A stretch of DNA of 64,000 nucleotides from Stappia indica. GTDB taxonomy: Bacteria; Pseudomonadota; Alphaproteobacteria; Rhizobiales; Stappiaceae. Under the pieces are notes generated by a model. That model searched no databases, was not told where the DNA came from, and saw only the letters and a program-made list of their open reading frames with translations. The stretch covers positions 1,674,001 through 1,738,000 of the forward strand of contig NZ_CP046908.1 of assembly GCF_009789575.1 (NCBI RefSeq). Direction: 5' to 3'. Shown piece by piece: positions 26,862 through 37,168 of this stretch; position 1 is the stretch's first letter, and each line of letters begins with the position of its first letter. A program made the position numbers and the translations under genes.

Positions 26862-26900
26862 GGGCCCGTACCGATGCCGGTGCGGGCCCTGCCCCTTTTT
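26862..26900 (+). terminator. Terminator after the LivJ-like gene
   Basis: A 12-bp stem (26862-26873 with 26878-26889, one non-Watson-Crick pair) is followed by TGCC and TTTTT. It lies between the convergent LivJ-like and BKACE-family genes. Confidence 0.8.
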
Positions 26901-26937
26901 GGCGGATCCGCCGGGCGTCAAACGCCCCGGCCGAGCC

Positions 26938-27765
26938 TCATGCGGCAAGCCCGAGGAGCGCGCGCGCCTCGGCAACGCTCGCCGGATGGCGGCCGTATTG
27001 CGGGCAAAGATCGACGACCCGCTGCACCAGGGCGGCGTTCGACGGGGCAAGCCGGTCCTTGTCGAGACGGACATTGTCCTCAAGGCCGGTGCGGCAATGG
27101 CCGCCAAGCTCTAGGCTCCAGCGGTTGAGCTCGATCTGGTTGCGGCCGATGCCGGCTCCCGTCCATGTCGCTTCGGGCATCAGCCGCTTCAAGGTCTCGA
27201 CATAGAACTCGAAGACCTTGCGGTCGGCCGGCATGGCGTTCTTCACGCCCATCACGAACTGGACATGCAGCGGTCCCTTGAGGCGTCCGTCCTTGACCAT
27301 AGAGGCCGCCTGGAACATGTGCGACAGATCGAAGGCCTCGATCTCCGGCTTGACGTTGTAGGCGAGCATTTCCGAGGCCAGCCAATCTACGAGATCCGGC
27401 GGGTTCTCGTAGACGCGCGTCGGGAAATTGTTGGACCCCACCGACAGGGACGCCATGTCGGGAGCCAGCGGCAGCATGCCGCCACGGGCCTTGCCGGCAC
27501 CCGAGCGACCGCCGGTCGACAGCTGGATGATCATGCCGGGGCAATGCTTCTTCAGCCCCTCGACCAGCCGGGCAAACCGCTCCGGATCGGAGGTCGGCTT
27601 GCCGTCCTCCTCGCGCACGTGACAATGAGCGATCGTGGCTCCCGCCTCGAACGCCTCCTGCGTGCTTTCGACCTGCTCGGTAACGGTGATCGGCACCGCC
27701 GGGTTGTCCGATTTCTGCGGCACGGAACCAGTTATCGCCACGCAGATGATGCAAGGGTCGGACAT
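26938..27765 (-). CDS. BKACE family (3-keto-5-aminohexanoate cleavage-like) enzyme
   Basis: Predicted 275 residues. The family cleaves beta-keto acids with acetyl-CoA in a zinc-dependent reaction. The zinc motif HCHVRE is present near residue 47, with GGxxG-like STGGRSG and the family's PEIEAFDLSHM and GVGRN-like GAGIGRNQ segments. Two starts are possible: the ATG at 27765 (AGGAGG 12 nt upstream) and a GTG at 27774 (3 nt); I keep the ATG. It converges on the LivJ-like operon and may contribute a late step in the same catabolism, which is inference. Confidence 0.83.
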   Translation of the reverse strand: MSDPCIICVAITGSVPQKSDNPAVPITVTEQVESTQEAFEAGATIAHCHVREEDGKPTSDPERFARLVEGLKKHCPGMIIQLSTGGRSGAGKARGGMLPLAPDMASLSVGSNNFPTRVYENPPDLVDWLASEMLAYNVKPEIEAFDLSHMFQAASMVKDGRLKGPLHVQFVMGVKNAMPADRKVFEFYVETLKRLMPEATWTGAGIGRNQIELNRWSLELGGHCRTGLEDNVRLDKDRLAPSNAALVQRVVDLCPQYGRHPASVAEARALLGLAA

Positions 27766-27902
27766 GGTACGCACATACCTCCTCTGGAGAAAGATGCGGC
27801 TTGAGGCAAGCCGCGCCCCGGCACCCGCCCCTCCCGGACAGGCGTTTCACGGGAACCTCCGGTCTGGTTAGCAGCTTCGCCGGGGCTCGGCAAATGAGTG
27901 GA

Positions 27903-29933
27903 TCAGAACACCCCACGCACCGGCGTCACGACAGCCTGCGGGGCCAGGCTGCCGGCCCCGCCTCCCGGTCTGCCGCCGCGCGCAAGCAGGGCCGCAAGGT
28001 CGGAGGCCGGCACGGGTGCCCCGAACAAGAACCCTTGCGCCACCCGGCAACCGGCACCTGTCAGAAGCGTCACCTGCTGCTCCGTCTCGACGCCCTCCAC
28101 CGTCACGCCGATGTCGAGCCGGGCGGCCAGTTCCAGGATCGAGGTGACGATCGACAGGCTGTGACGGTCGGTATCGAGCGACCTTACGAAACTGCGGTCG
28201 ATCTTGAGTTCGTCCCACTGGAAGCTGCGCAGATACGACAGCGCCGAATAGCCGGTTCCGAAATCGTCGAGCGAGATCGATACGCCCAGTGCCTTCAGTT
28301 TCTTCAAGGTGGCGATCGCCCGGCGCGTGTCCTTCATGACCACGCTTTCGGTCACTTCCAGCTTCAGCCGCGATGCCGGCAGGCCGAAGCGCAGCAGCAC
28401 ATCCGCAACGGTTTCCGCAAGATCCTCGCGGGCGAGCTGGGCGACCGACAGGTTGACCGCCACCGGCAGTTCCATGGAAAGGGCGAGCGCGTCTCGGCAG
28501 GCCTGCTCCAGGATCCGCTCGCCGATCTCGACGATCCGGCCCGACGCCTCGGCGATGGGGATGAACTCGCTGGGAGGAACCCAACCGAGCGTGGGGTGAC
28601 GCCAGCGCGCCAGCGCCTCCAGGCCGACGATGCGGCCGGTCAGCATGTCGACCTGTGGCTGGTAGTGGGTGGCGATGTCGCCGTCCTCCAGCGCCTGGGT
28701 AATGCCTTCCTCGATCTGGCGGCGGCGCGTTGCGTCCGCGCGCATGGAGACATCGTAGAGCTGCACACGACCCTTGCCGGTTGCCTTGGCATGGCTCAGC
28801 GCCAGGTCCGCGTTTTGCAGCATCGACGAGCCGCTCTCGTCGTCCTGCGCTAGGGCAACGCCGATCGTCGCGTTGACCACCACATTGCCACCGCTCAGGG
28901 TATGAGCCTCATGCAGGCCGTCGATGAGCAGCTTGCCCCTGGCGACCGCTTCCTCCTCTCCTCCGGACAGCCGGGTCAGCACTGTGAACTCGTCGCCGCC
29001 GAGCCGCGAGACCACGTCGCGCGGGCCCCAGTCGGCAACGATCCGGCGCAACCTGTCGGCCACCGAGCGCAGCAGGTCGTCGCCGGACGCATGACCTAGA
29101 ATGTCGTTGACCGCCTTGAACCCGTCGAGATCCAGCGCAAGCACGGCAAGTCGCCTGCCGTCACGCGGCCTTCCGGTCGATATCGCCTGTTCCAGTGCGT
29201 CATGGAAGGCGATGCGGTTGGGCAGGCCCGTGAGCGGATCGTGTCGGGCCGTGAACTCGAACTCCCGTGCCGTCTGCTCCGCCGTTGCCCTGGCCCGGCG
29301 CAGCGAACGGGCCTGGAAGGACATGAACAGCAGCAAGATCGCGCCGGTCCCCACCAGCACTTCCACCAGGATGTTCTGGAGCCTCTGGCGCTCGAGCAAT
29401 GTGGCACGAATTTCGGCGGCCTCGACCAGATTGTCCATCAGCGCCTCGCCGCCGATGCGATCGATGACGCCCACAGCCTTTTCCAGTACGGCATCGATGC
29501 GCGCCAACGCCGCCCGATCCGGCAAGGCGGCATAATCGCTCTCGATCGATGCCACATCCCGCGACAGCTCGTCGAGCATCGCCTTGCGTTGCGGCGATAC
29601 CGAAACGAAGGCGCCGAACGCGCCCGACGACCAGGTCTCGATACGGCTTGCCAGGATATTGTAGAAGAGCCACGCCTCTTCTGCGTCCGATACCCGCCCG
29701 GTCGCCGCGTATTGCGAGATGCGCTGGCGTGCCGTTACCGCGTCGACACGCCCGTTGAGCCCCGACATGGCAATGTCGTAGCGCATCGACTTGTCGACGG
29801 CTCCCCCGGTCGTCAACACCGCCTCGGCATGCAACAGGACCGCCAGCACCAGAACCACCAGGACCGTAATGGCCAAATGGCGGAAGCGGTCGCCGACGGA
29901 TGTCGCGCGCTTGAGGAGGATCGACAGGGTCAT
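27903..29933 (-). CDS. Membrane GGDEF/EAL cyclic-di-GMP protein
   Basis: Predicted 676 residues. Two membrane segments (about 19-38 and 188-206) enclose a helical periplasmic region of about 150 residues. A diguanylate cyclase domain follows with an intact GGDEF at 312-316, then an EAL phosphodiesterase domain with EAL at 439-441, DDFGTGYS and KIDRSF segments. Both active sites look intact, so it could make or break c-di-GMP. No RxxD inhibitory site precedes the GGDEF. Its start is 4 bp after the stop of a small secreted protein, which suggests that protein as its periplasmic partner. Confidence 0.88.
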   Translation of the reverse strand: MTLSILLKRATSVGDRFRHLAITVLVVLVLAVLLHAEAVLTTGGAVDKSMRYDIAMSGLNGRVDAVTARQRISQYAATGRVSDAEEAWLFYNILASRIETWSSGAFGAFVSVSPQRKAMLDELSRDVASIESDYAALPDRAALARIDAVLEKAVGVIDRIGGEALMDNLVEAAEIRATLLERQRLQNILVEVLVGTGAILLLFMSFQARSLRRARATAEQTAREFEFTARHDPLTGLPNRIAFHDALEQAISTGRPRDGRRLAVLALDLDGFKAVNDILGHASGDDLLRSVADRLRRIVADWGPRDVVSRLGGDEFTVLTRLSGGEEEAVARGKLLIDGLHEAHTLSGGNVVVNATIGVALAQDDESGSSMLQNADLALSHAKATGKGRVQLYDVSMRADATRRRQIEEGITQALEDGDIATHYQPQVDMLTGRIVGLEALARWRHPTLGWVPPSEFIPIAEASGRIVEIGERILEQACRDALALSMELPVAVNLSVAQLAREDLAETVADVLLRFGLPASRLKLEVTESVVMKDTRRAIATLKKLKALGVSISLDDFGTGYSALSYLRSFQWDELKIDRSFVRSLDTDRHSLSIVTSILELAARLDIGVTVEGVETEQQVTLLTGAGCRVAQGFLFGAPVPASDLAALLARGGRPGGGAGSLAPQAVVTPVRGVF

Positions 29934-29937
29934 CGGC

Positions 29938-30423
29938 TTACTTCAACTTGATGCGACGCAACTGCCAGATCGAGCGGGAGTAATAGAGTTCGTTTCTCAG
30001 CTCCGGGAAACGGTCGAAGGGATAGATGACGAAAAGCGGCCCCTTGTCCCGGACGCCCAAATAGGCGCCATCCGCCTTGAAGGCGAGAAGGATGTCATAG
30101 GCCGTCGCGTCGGACACAGGGATCTCGGTGTAGAAATTGTTGAGCGCGACGCCCTCGATCATCTCGCCCTTGCCGCCGACCTTCTCCAGAAGGTCCGAAA
30201 GGAGGATTCCCTCGAAGGTCACGACCTTGTCGTGCCACGGCGTCGAGGTGGTGACCTTGCTGACGCCCATTGCCTCCAGATCGGCAACGGTGAAATCGCG
30301 AGGGGCGCTGCCGTCGATGTTGCCCTCCACCGTCAGGACGACAGGACCGGACGCGTGGGCAGCGGGGACGGCAAGCAACCACGCGCCTGCAATAAGTGAC
30401 AGAAAGAACCGTGCAAGTGACAT
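29938..30423 (-). CDS. Small periplasmic molybdopterin-oxidoreductase-fold protein
   Basis: Predicted 161 residues with a signal peptide (MSLARFFLSLIAGAWLLAVPAAHA). The rest resembles the oxidoreductase molybdopterin-binding (sulfite-oxidase-like) fold: PRDFTVADLEAMG, WHDKVVTFEGILLSDLLEKVG, YDILLAFKADGAYL and PFDRFPELRNELYYSRSIWQL. It is about half the size of a real molybdoenzyme and has no cysteine in the mature part, so it probably lacks cofactor and may bind a ligand instead. Encoded first in an operon with the GGDEF/EAL protein. Confidence 0.7.
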   Translation of the reverse strand: MSLARFFLSLIAGAWLLAVPAAHASGPVVLTVEGNIDGSAPRDFTVADLEAMGVSKVTTSTPWHDKVVTFEGILLSDLLEKVGGKGEMIEGVALNNFYTEIPVSDATAYDILLAFKADGAYLGVRDKGPLFVIYPFDRFPELRNELYYSRSIWQLRRIKLK

Positions 30424-30799
30424 GACCGCTCTCCGTTATTTTACCTATTATTCAATCGAAAGTCGCGGATTGTTTCTTGATGCGCGACGTCGCCGCTTCG
30501 ATTCAGGCCTCACTATAGTACGATACGGAGGCAAATTTTAGATTAATTACTTTGCACTGCTACGGAAGATTTACATTTTGTTAACCATGCCGCTTCTTCA
30601 GCACGACGGCGCCGGCACAAACACCGGTTTGTCGGGGATCCTGCAGCGGGTTGAGACGTTCCTCGAAACACCAACAGCCCGGATGGTTTTTCCATCCGGG
30701 CTGTTTGCTTTGGGTTGTGTGAGCGGGCGGGGTGTTCCGCCCGTTTCCTGCGTGCGGGCCTTTGCCGGTCCTTCCCGGGCCTTTCGGCCTGCGGTTGCC
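30424..30799. other. Intergenic region of 376 bp, AT-rich in its first part
   Basis: From 30424 to about 30590 it is clearly AT-richer than the surroundings and probably holds the promoter of the minus-strand periplasmic-protein/GGDEF operon; a TATAGT -10-like element is visible on the minus strand near 30515, with no convincing -35. The remainder holds the cox hairpin at 30673. No convincing gene is seen. Confidence 0.5.
30673..30705 (-). terminator. Stem-loop downstream of the cox operon
   Basis: A perfect 14-bp stem (AACAGCCCGGATGG, 30673-30686, with its complement 30692-30705) and a 5-nt A/T loop lies 95 bp past the coxM-like stop. There is no clear T-run on either strand, so termination is likely but not certain. 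Confidence 0.6.
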
Positions 30800-31600
30800 T
30801 TAGCCGTTGAGTTTTGCGACGGCGCGTTTGGCCATGACGGCGACGAGGTTGGCGCGGTACTCGGCCGAGCCGTGGATGTCGGAGATGAGGTCGTCCGCAT
30901 CGGTCGTGACGGCGGCTGCGGCCTCCGGCGTGAAGCTCTGCGACAGCGCCTGTTCCAGCCCCTCGTGGCGGAAGACGCCGCCCGCGCCCGCCCCCGTCAC
31001 CGCGACCCGCACGCCGCCGTCGGTGCGCGCAACGAACACGCCGGCCATCGCATAGCGCGAGGCCGGGTTCGGATACTTGGCATAGGCGCAGGCCGCGCAG
31101 GCGGGGATCTCGACCGCAGTCACGATCTCCCCCTCCTCCAGCGCCGTCTCGAACAGGCCGGTGAAGAACTCCTCCGCAGCCAATCGCCGCTTGTCGGTGA
31201 CGATGGTCGCCCCCAAGGCCAGCATTGCCGAGGGATAGTCCGCCGCCGGGTCGTTGTTGGCGATCGACCCGCCGATCGTCCCGCGATGGCGCACATGCGG
31301 ATCGCCGATATGGCCGGCAAGCTCCGCAAGACCCGGCGCCAGCCGCCGCACGCTCGGTGAGCCGGCAACCTCCGCATGGGTCGTCGCCGCCCCGATCCGC
31401 AAGCCCCCACCCGTTTCAGTGATGCCCTTCAGGTCGGCGACATGCGTCACGTCGACAAGGTCGGACGGCGCGGCCAGCCGCTGCTTCATCGTCGGCAGCA
31501 GGGTCATGCCGCCAGACAGGATCTTGCCGTCCTCGCAAGCGGCGATCTTCGCCGCCGCATCGGCGACGCTCGTCGCCCGGTGATAGGTCGTCTCGTACAT
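30800..31600 (-). CDS. coxM: Xanthine dehydrogenase-family FAD subunit (CoxM-like)
   Basis: Predicted 266 residues. The FAD-binding motifs SGGMTLLPTMK (about 29-39) and GTIGGSIANNDPAADYP (about 109-125) are typical of the medium subunit of molybdenum hydroxylases. It passes electrons from the [2Fe-2S] subunit to an acceptor. Last gene of the coxG-S-L-M operon; the S-L-M order is that of form II CO dehydrogenase-like clusters. It is separated from coxL by about 165 bp. Confidence 0.85.
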   Translation of the reverse strand: MYETTYHRATSVADAAAKIAACEDGKILSGGMTLLPTMKQRLAAPSDLVDVTHVADLKGITETGGGLRIGAATTHAEVAGSPSVRRLAPGLAELAGHIGDPHVRHRGTIGGSIANNDPAADYPSAMLALGATIVTDKRRLAAEEFFTGLFETALEEGEIVTAVEIPACAACAYAKYPNPASRYAMAGVFVARTDGGVRVAVTGAGAGGVFRHEGLEQALSQSFTPEAAAAVTTDADDLISDIHGSAEYRANLVAVMAKRAVAKLNG

Positions 31601-31766
31601 CCCGGTTCTCCCTCGCCCGGCATCCGACCGGGCCTCTTGCTCGTCTGGTGAGGCGCCCCGGGGGCCAAGGGCCGTCCGGGAGCACCGTCCTCAAGGATTG
31701 CGCGGCCTGCTCCGCGGCCCTACTCCGCTGCTTGTTGCCGGCGCAGCGCAGATCACTCCGCTGCTC

Positions 31767-34136
<2,370 letters not shown>

Positions 34137-34231
34137 CTCGTCCTCCCTCGCAAGGGCCGCGATGCCCGGCATCCTCCCGCCCGGCACCCGCCCTGCATGC
34201 GTTCCTCATGTCGATAGCTTCGACGTGCCAA

Positions 34232-34259
34232 TCGCTTCGAACAGTTCGCTTCGAACAGT
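34232..34259. repeat. Perfect 14-bp tandem duplication
   Basis: TCGCTTCGAACAGT occurs twice in direct succession (34232-34245 and 34246-34259) in the 260-bp spacer between coxL and coxS. Confidence 0.9.
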
Positions 34260-34311
34260 CTCCCGGCAGGCCCGCCGCATCGCCATCCCCCGAACGGCGG
34301 CAGGCCCCTTG

Positions 34312-34347
34312 CCTGGGCGGCCTGGGCAGCCTGGGCGGCCTGGGCGG
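34312..34347. repeat. Four tandem copies of a 9-bp unit in the coxS-coxL spacer
   Basis: CCTGGGCGG repeats four times in a row, the second copy with one change (CCTGGGCAG). With the 14-bp duplication nearby, it makes this operon spacer unusually repetitive. Confidence 0.9.
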
Positions 34348-34397
34348 CGGCGCCTCAAACCCCGTGCGACGCCCCCTCCGGTCCCCTGTTCGGCGCC

Positions 34398-34889
34398 CTA
34401 TTCGGCCGCCGTCTTCATCCCGGCCATCGTCTCGCTCGCGGCCGCGATCGCCTTGACGATGTTGTGGTAGCCCGTGCAGCGACAGATGTTGCCTTCCAGC
34501 TCGGCCCGGATCGTCGCCTCGTCCAGCGGACCCCCGCCATGGCGCGCGATCATGTCCACCGCCGCCATGATCATCCCCGGCGTGCAGAAGCCGCATTGCA
34601 GACCGTGATGCTCCTTGAACGCCGCCTGCACCGGGTGCAACTCGCCCCCGGACGCCAGACCCTCGATCGTCGTCACGTCGCAGCCCGAGGCCTGCGCCGC
34701 CAGCATCGTGCAGGACTTCACCGCCTTGCCGTCCACATGCACCACGCACGCCCCGCATTGCGACGTGTCGCAGCCCACATGCGTGCCCGTCAGGCCGAGC
34801 CCCTCGCGCAGGAACTCAACGAGAAGCGTCCGGTCCTCGACCACCCGCGTCACCGTCCGACCGTTCACGACCATGTTCACTTCGGCCAT
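34398..34889 (-). CDS. coxS: [2Fe-2S] subunit of CO dehydrogenase-like enzyme (CoxS-like)
   Basis: Predicted 163 residues. Both iron-sulfur clusters are supported: C40, C45, C48 and C60 for the plant-ferredoxin-type cluster and C99, C102, C136 and C138 for the second. It links the molybdenum subunit to the FAD subunit. The ATG at 34889 with GGGAGGA upstream is preferred to a start at 34910. Confidence 0.9.
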   Translation of the reverse strand: MAEVNMVVNGRTVTRVVEDRTLLVEFLREGLGLTGTHVGCDTSQCGACVVHVDGKAVKSCTMLAAQASGCDVTTIEGLASGGELHPVQAAFKEHHGLQCGFCTPGMIMAAVDMIARHGGGPLDEATIRAELEGNICRCTGYHNIVKAIAAASETMAGMKTAAE

Positions 34890-34999
34890 GCAAATCCTCC
34901 CTCGTTCCAAAAGGCCTGTTCCAACGCCCCTTCAGGGCAGGCCGGCCATCTTCAAACCTGTTGCTCAAACCTCAGCGCGCCAAGCTCGGCGCGCCAACT

Positions 35000-35734
35000 T
35001 CAACGCATCAGCGCCAGGATCACGATCACAACCGCAAGCGCGGCAAGACCCCACACCATCGGCCCGCCGAGAAAGCCCCGGCCAGCCGCCGTCTCGACCT
35101 CGCTCTCCACCTCGCGCGCCGCCTTCGTCACACGCTCTTCCGCCTCAAACACCGCACCCGAGACTGCCTCGCCGACCTCTTCGGGAAGCCGCGACAGCGC
35201 CGCGCTCTTCGCCGCCTCGATCTCACCAGCGTCCGGCTCGTCAAGACCAGCAGAGCCCGCAGCCGCAGCACCAGCAGCACCAGCCTCAGCCGCGCCGCCC
35301 TCCACGATCTCCTTGAACTTGCCGAAGAACTCGTCCGCCATCTTGCGCGACGTCGACACGATCAGCCGGCTGCCAAGCTGCGCCAGCTTGCCGCCGACCT
35401 GCGCCTTCACCGTGTAGCTCAGAACCGTCTCCGCCCCGTCCTCGGCCAGCGACACGTCCGCCGCCCCCTTGGCAAAGCCGGCAACCCCGCCCTTGCCCTC
35501 GCCGACGATCGTGTAGCTCTCCGGCGGGTTCAGGTTCTCCAGCGTCACCGCGCCCTTGAACGTCGCCTTCACAGGACCGATCTTCGCAACGACCGTCGCC
35601 GTCATCTCCCGGTCCGAAACCTTCTCAAGCTCCTCGCAGCCAGGAATGCACCGACGCAACACATCCGCATCGTTCAGCGCTGCCCAAACCGCACCGCGAC
35701 CAGCCAAAATCCGATACTCGCCAACCAAATCCAT
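35000..35734 (-). CDS. coxG: CoxG-like SRPBCC protein with C-terminal membrane anchor
   Basis: Predicted 244 residues. Residues 1 to about 150 are the CoxG SRPBCC domain ([43 protein letters not shown]). An Ala/Glu-rich linker follows, then a single membrane helix at the C-terminus ([17 protein letters not shown]). CoxG-type proteins help recruit CO dehydrogenase or its electrons to the membrane. It is the first gene of the minus-strand cox operon, divergent from the FIST gene. Confidence 0.85.
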   Translation of the reverse strand: MDLVGEYRILAGRGAVWAALNDADVLRRCIPGCEELEKVSDREMTATVVAKIGPVKATFKGAVTLENLNPPESYTIVGEGKGGVAGFAKGAADVSLAEDGAETVLSYTVKAQVGGKLAQLGSRLIVSTSRKMADEFFGKFKEIVEGGAAEAGAAGAAAAGSAGLDEPDAGEIEAAKSAALSRLPEEVGEAVSGAVFEAEERVTKAAREVESEVETAAGRGFLGGPMVWGLAALAVVIVILALMR

Positions 35735-35835
35735 GAAAGCTCCTCCCGGCCCGGCCGCCGGCGGCTAACGCCTGGCGGGCCGTTTGCCCGGTCTCCCGTC
35801 CGGACGCTTTCAGGAAAAGGCAGGACCCGGCGCTT

Positions 35836-35846
35836 GTACACTGTAC
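35836..35846. promoter_or_regulatory. Short palindrome in the coxG/FIST divergent spacer
   Basis: GTACA and TGTAC flank one base. It is one of few symmetric sites in the 250-bp spacer between coxG and the FIST-domain gene, so it may be an operator. Evidence is weak because the site is short. Confidence 0.25.
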
Positions 35847-35986
35847 TTTCGGTCGAAGCCGAACGTCCGCTTGTCACGGGGAAGCGAGCAGCCCTAGACT
35901 GAACTGTCGCCGCAGCGTCATCCGGCAGCCGGTCCTTGCCGGCCGGCCGGACCGGGGAGATGACGGGCGGCACGAGGGAGGAAAGC

Positions 35987-37168
35987 GTGCAGCCGAACGG
36001 CGGCATCGAACACGCCTGCGGTGTGATCGCACTCGAATGCGACGATCCGGGCGATGCAGGATACTGGACCCGCGTGGCTGCCGCGCGGGAGCGCAGTTCT
36101 GCAGGCTTTGCCCTGGTGTTCTTCTCCTCGGCCCGTTTCGCACCCGGCATGGTGACAAGCGCACTGTCGCAGGCCTGCCCCGGCCTGCGCTATGCAGCCT
36201 GCTCGACGGCCGGGGAGATCACCCGAAGCGGCATTTCCGAAGGCAATCTCATCGTCATCCTCTTCCCGGCTGCCCGCTTCCGGATCGCAGCCCATCGCAT
36301 CAGCGACATCCGCCGTGCCGGCATGGAGCGGATCGTCGCGCAGGTGGGCGAGGCAAAGCGCTCCTTCGTCGCGCCGGGGAGCGCCGTGCGCATATCGAAC
36401 ACCTTCGCCTTGTGCCTGATCGACGGCCTCTCCTTTGCCGAGGAATCGGTCACCGCCGCCCTTCACTGGGGCCTCGACGATATTCCCCTGCTCGGCGGCT
36501 CGGCCGGCGACGACATGCGCTTCGGCGAAACGACCCTGATCCTGGACGGCGAACCGGCAAGCGATGCCGCGCTCCTGGTCCTGGTCGAGACGCAGGTCCC
36601 CTTCCATATCTTCAAGACCGACAATTTCGTGCCGACACCGGACAAGCTGGTGGTCACACGCTCCGATCCCGACCGGCGCATCGTTCACGAGTTCAACGCA
36701 GCACCCGCGGCGCAGGAATACGCCCGCGTGATCGGCATGGACCCGCAAAGCCTTTCGCCGATGAGCTTTGCCTCGCATCCGCTCGTCGTGCGGGTCGGCG
36801 GCGAATACTATTGCCGCTCCGTCCAGAAGATGAACCCGGATGGGTCGCTCTCGTTCTTCTGCGCCATCGACGACGGCATCGTCATGACCGTCGCGGAGCC
36901 GGCCGGCATGACGCGCACCACCCGCGCCGCCTTCGACGCAGTGCGCGAGCGCATCGGCGGCATCGACTTCGTGCTCGGCTTCGACTGCGTGCTGCGCCGG
37001 ATCGACGCCCGCAACCGCCAGGTGACGCATCGCATTGCCGCGATCTATCACGAGAACAAGGTCATCGGCTTCAACACCTACGGCGAACAGTATCTGTCGA
37101 TGCATCTCAACCAGACCTTTACCGGCATTGCCTTCGGTCTCGGCGAGAGCGACAGGAGCGGCCCGTGA
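35987..37168 (+). CDS. FIST domain sensor protein (NosP-like)
   Basis: Predicted 393 residues. FIST-N (about 20-200; ALVFFSSARF, CSTAGEI, PLLGGSAGDDM) and FIST-C (about 220-370) domains cover the protein. In Pseudomonas and Vibrio, FIST proteins called NosP bind haem and nitric oxide and control a co-encoded histidine kinase. The GTG at 35987 is chosen because GGGAGG lies 5 nt upstream; an ATG at 35960 is possible. Its stop overlaps the kinase start (GTGA), so the two products are made together. Confidence 0.82.
   Translation: MQPNGGIEHACGVIALECDDPGDAGYWTRVAAARERSSAGFALVFFSSARFAPGMVTSALSQACPGLRYAACSTAGEITRSGISEGNLIVILFPAARFRIAAHRISDIRRAGMERIVAQVGEAKRSFVAPGSAVRISNTFALCLIDGLSFAEESVTAALHWGLDDIPLLGGSAGDDMRFGETTLILDGEPASDAALLVLVETQVPFHIFKTDNFVPTPDKLVVTRSDPDRRIVHEFNAAPAAQEYARVIGMDPQSLSPMSFASHPLVVRVGGEYYCRSVQKMNPDGSLSFFCAIDDGIVMTVAEPAGMTRTTRAAFDAVRERIGGIDFVLGFDCVLRRIDARNRQVTHRIAAIYHENKVIGFNTYGEQYLSMHLNQTFTGIAFGLGESDRSGP

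Noticed and set aside
30578-30700. Small plus-strand frame upstream of the cox hairpin
   Set aside because: It runs through the perfect stem-loop and then antisense to the coxM-like gene; no ribosome site or family pattern.
34312-34347. Possible CRISPR-like repeat
   Set aside because: Units are 9 bp and contiguous with no spacers, so it is a simple tandem repeat.
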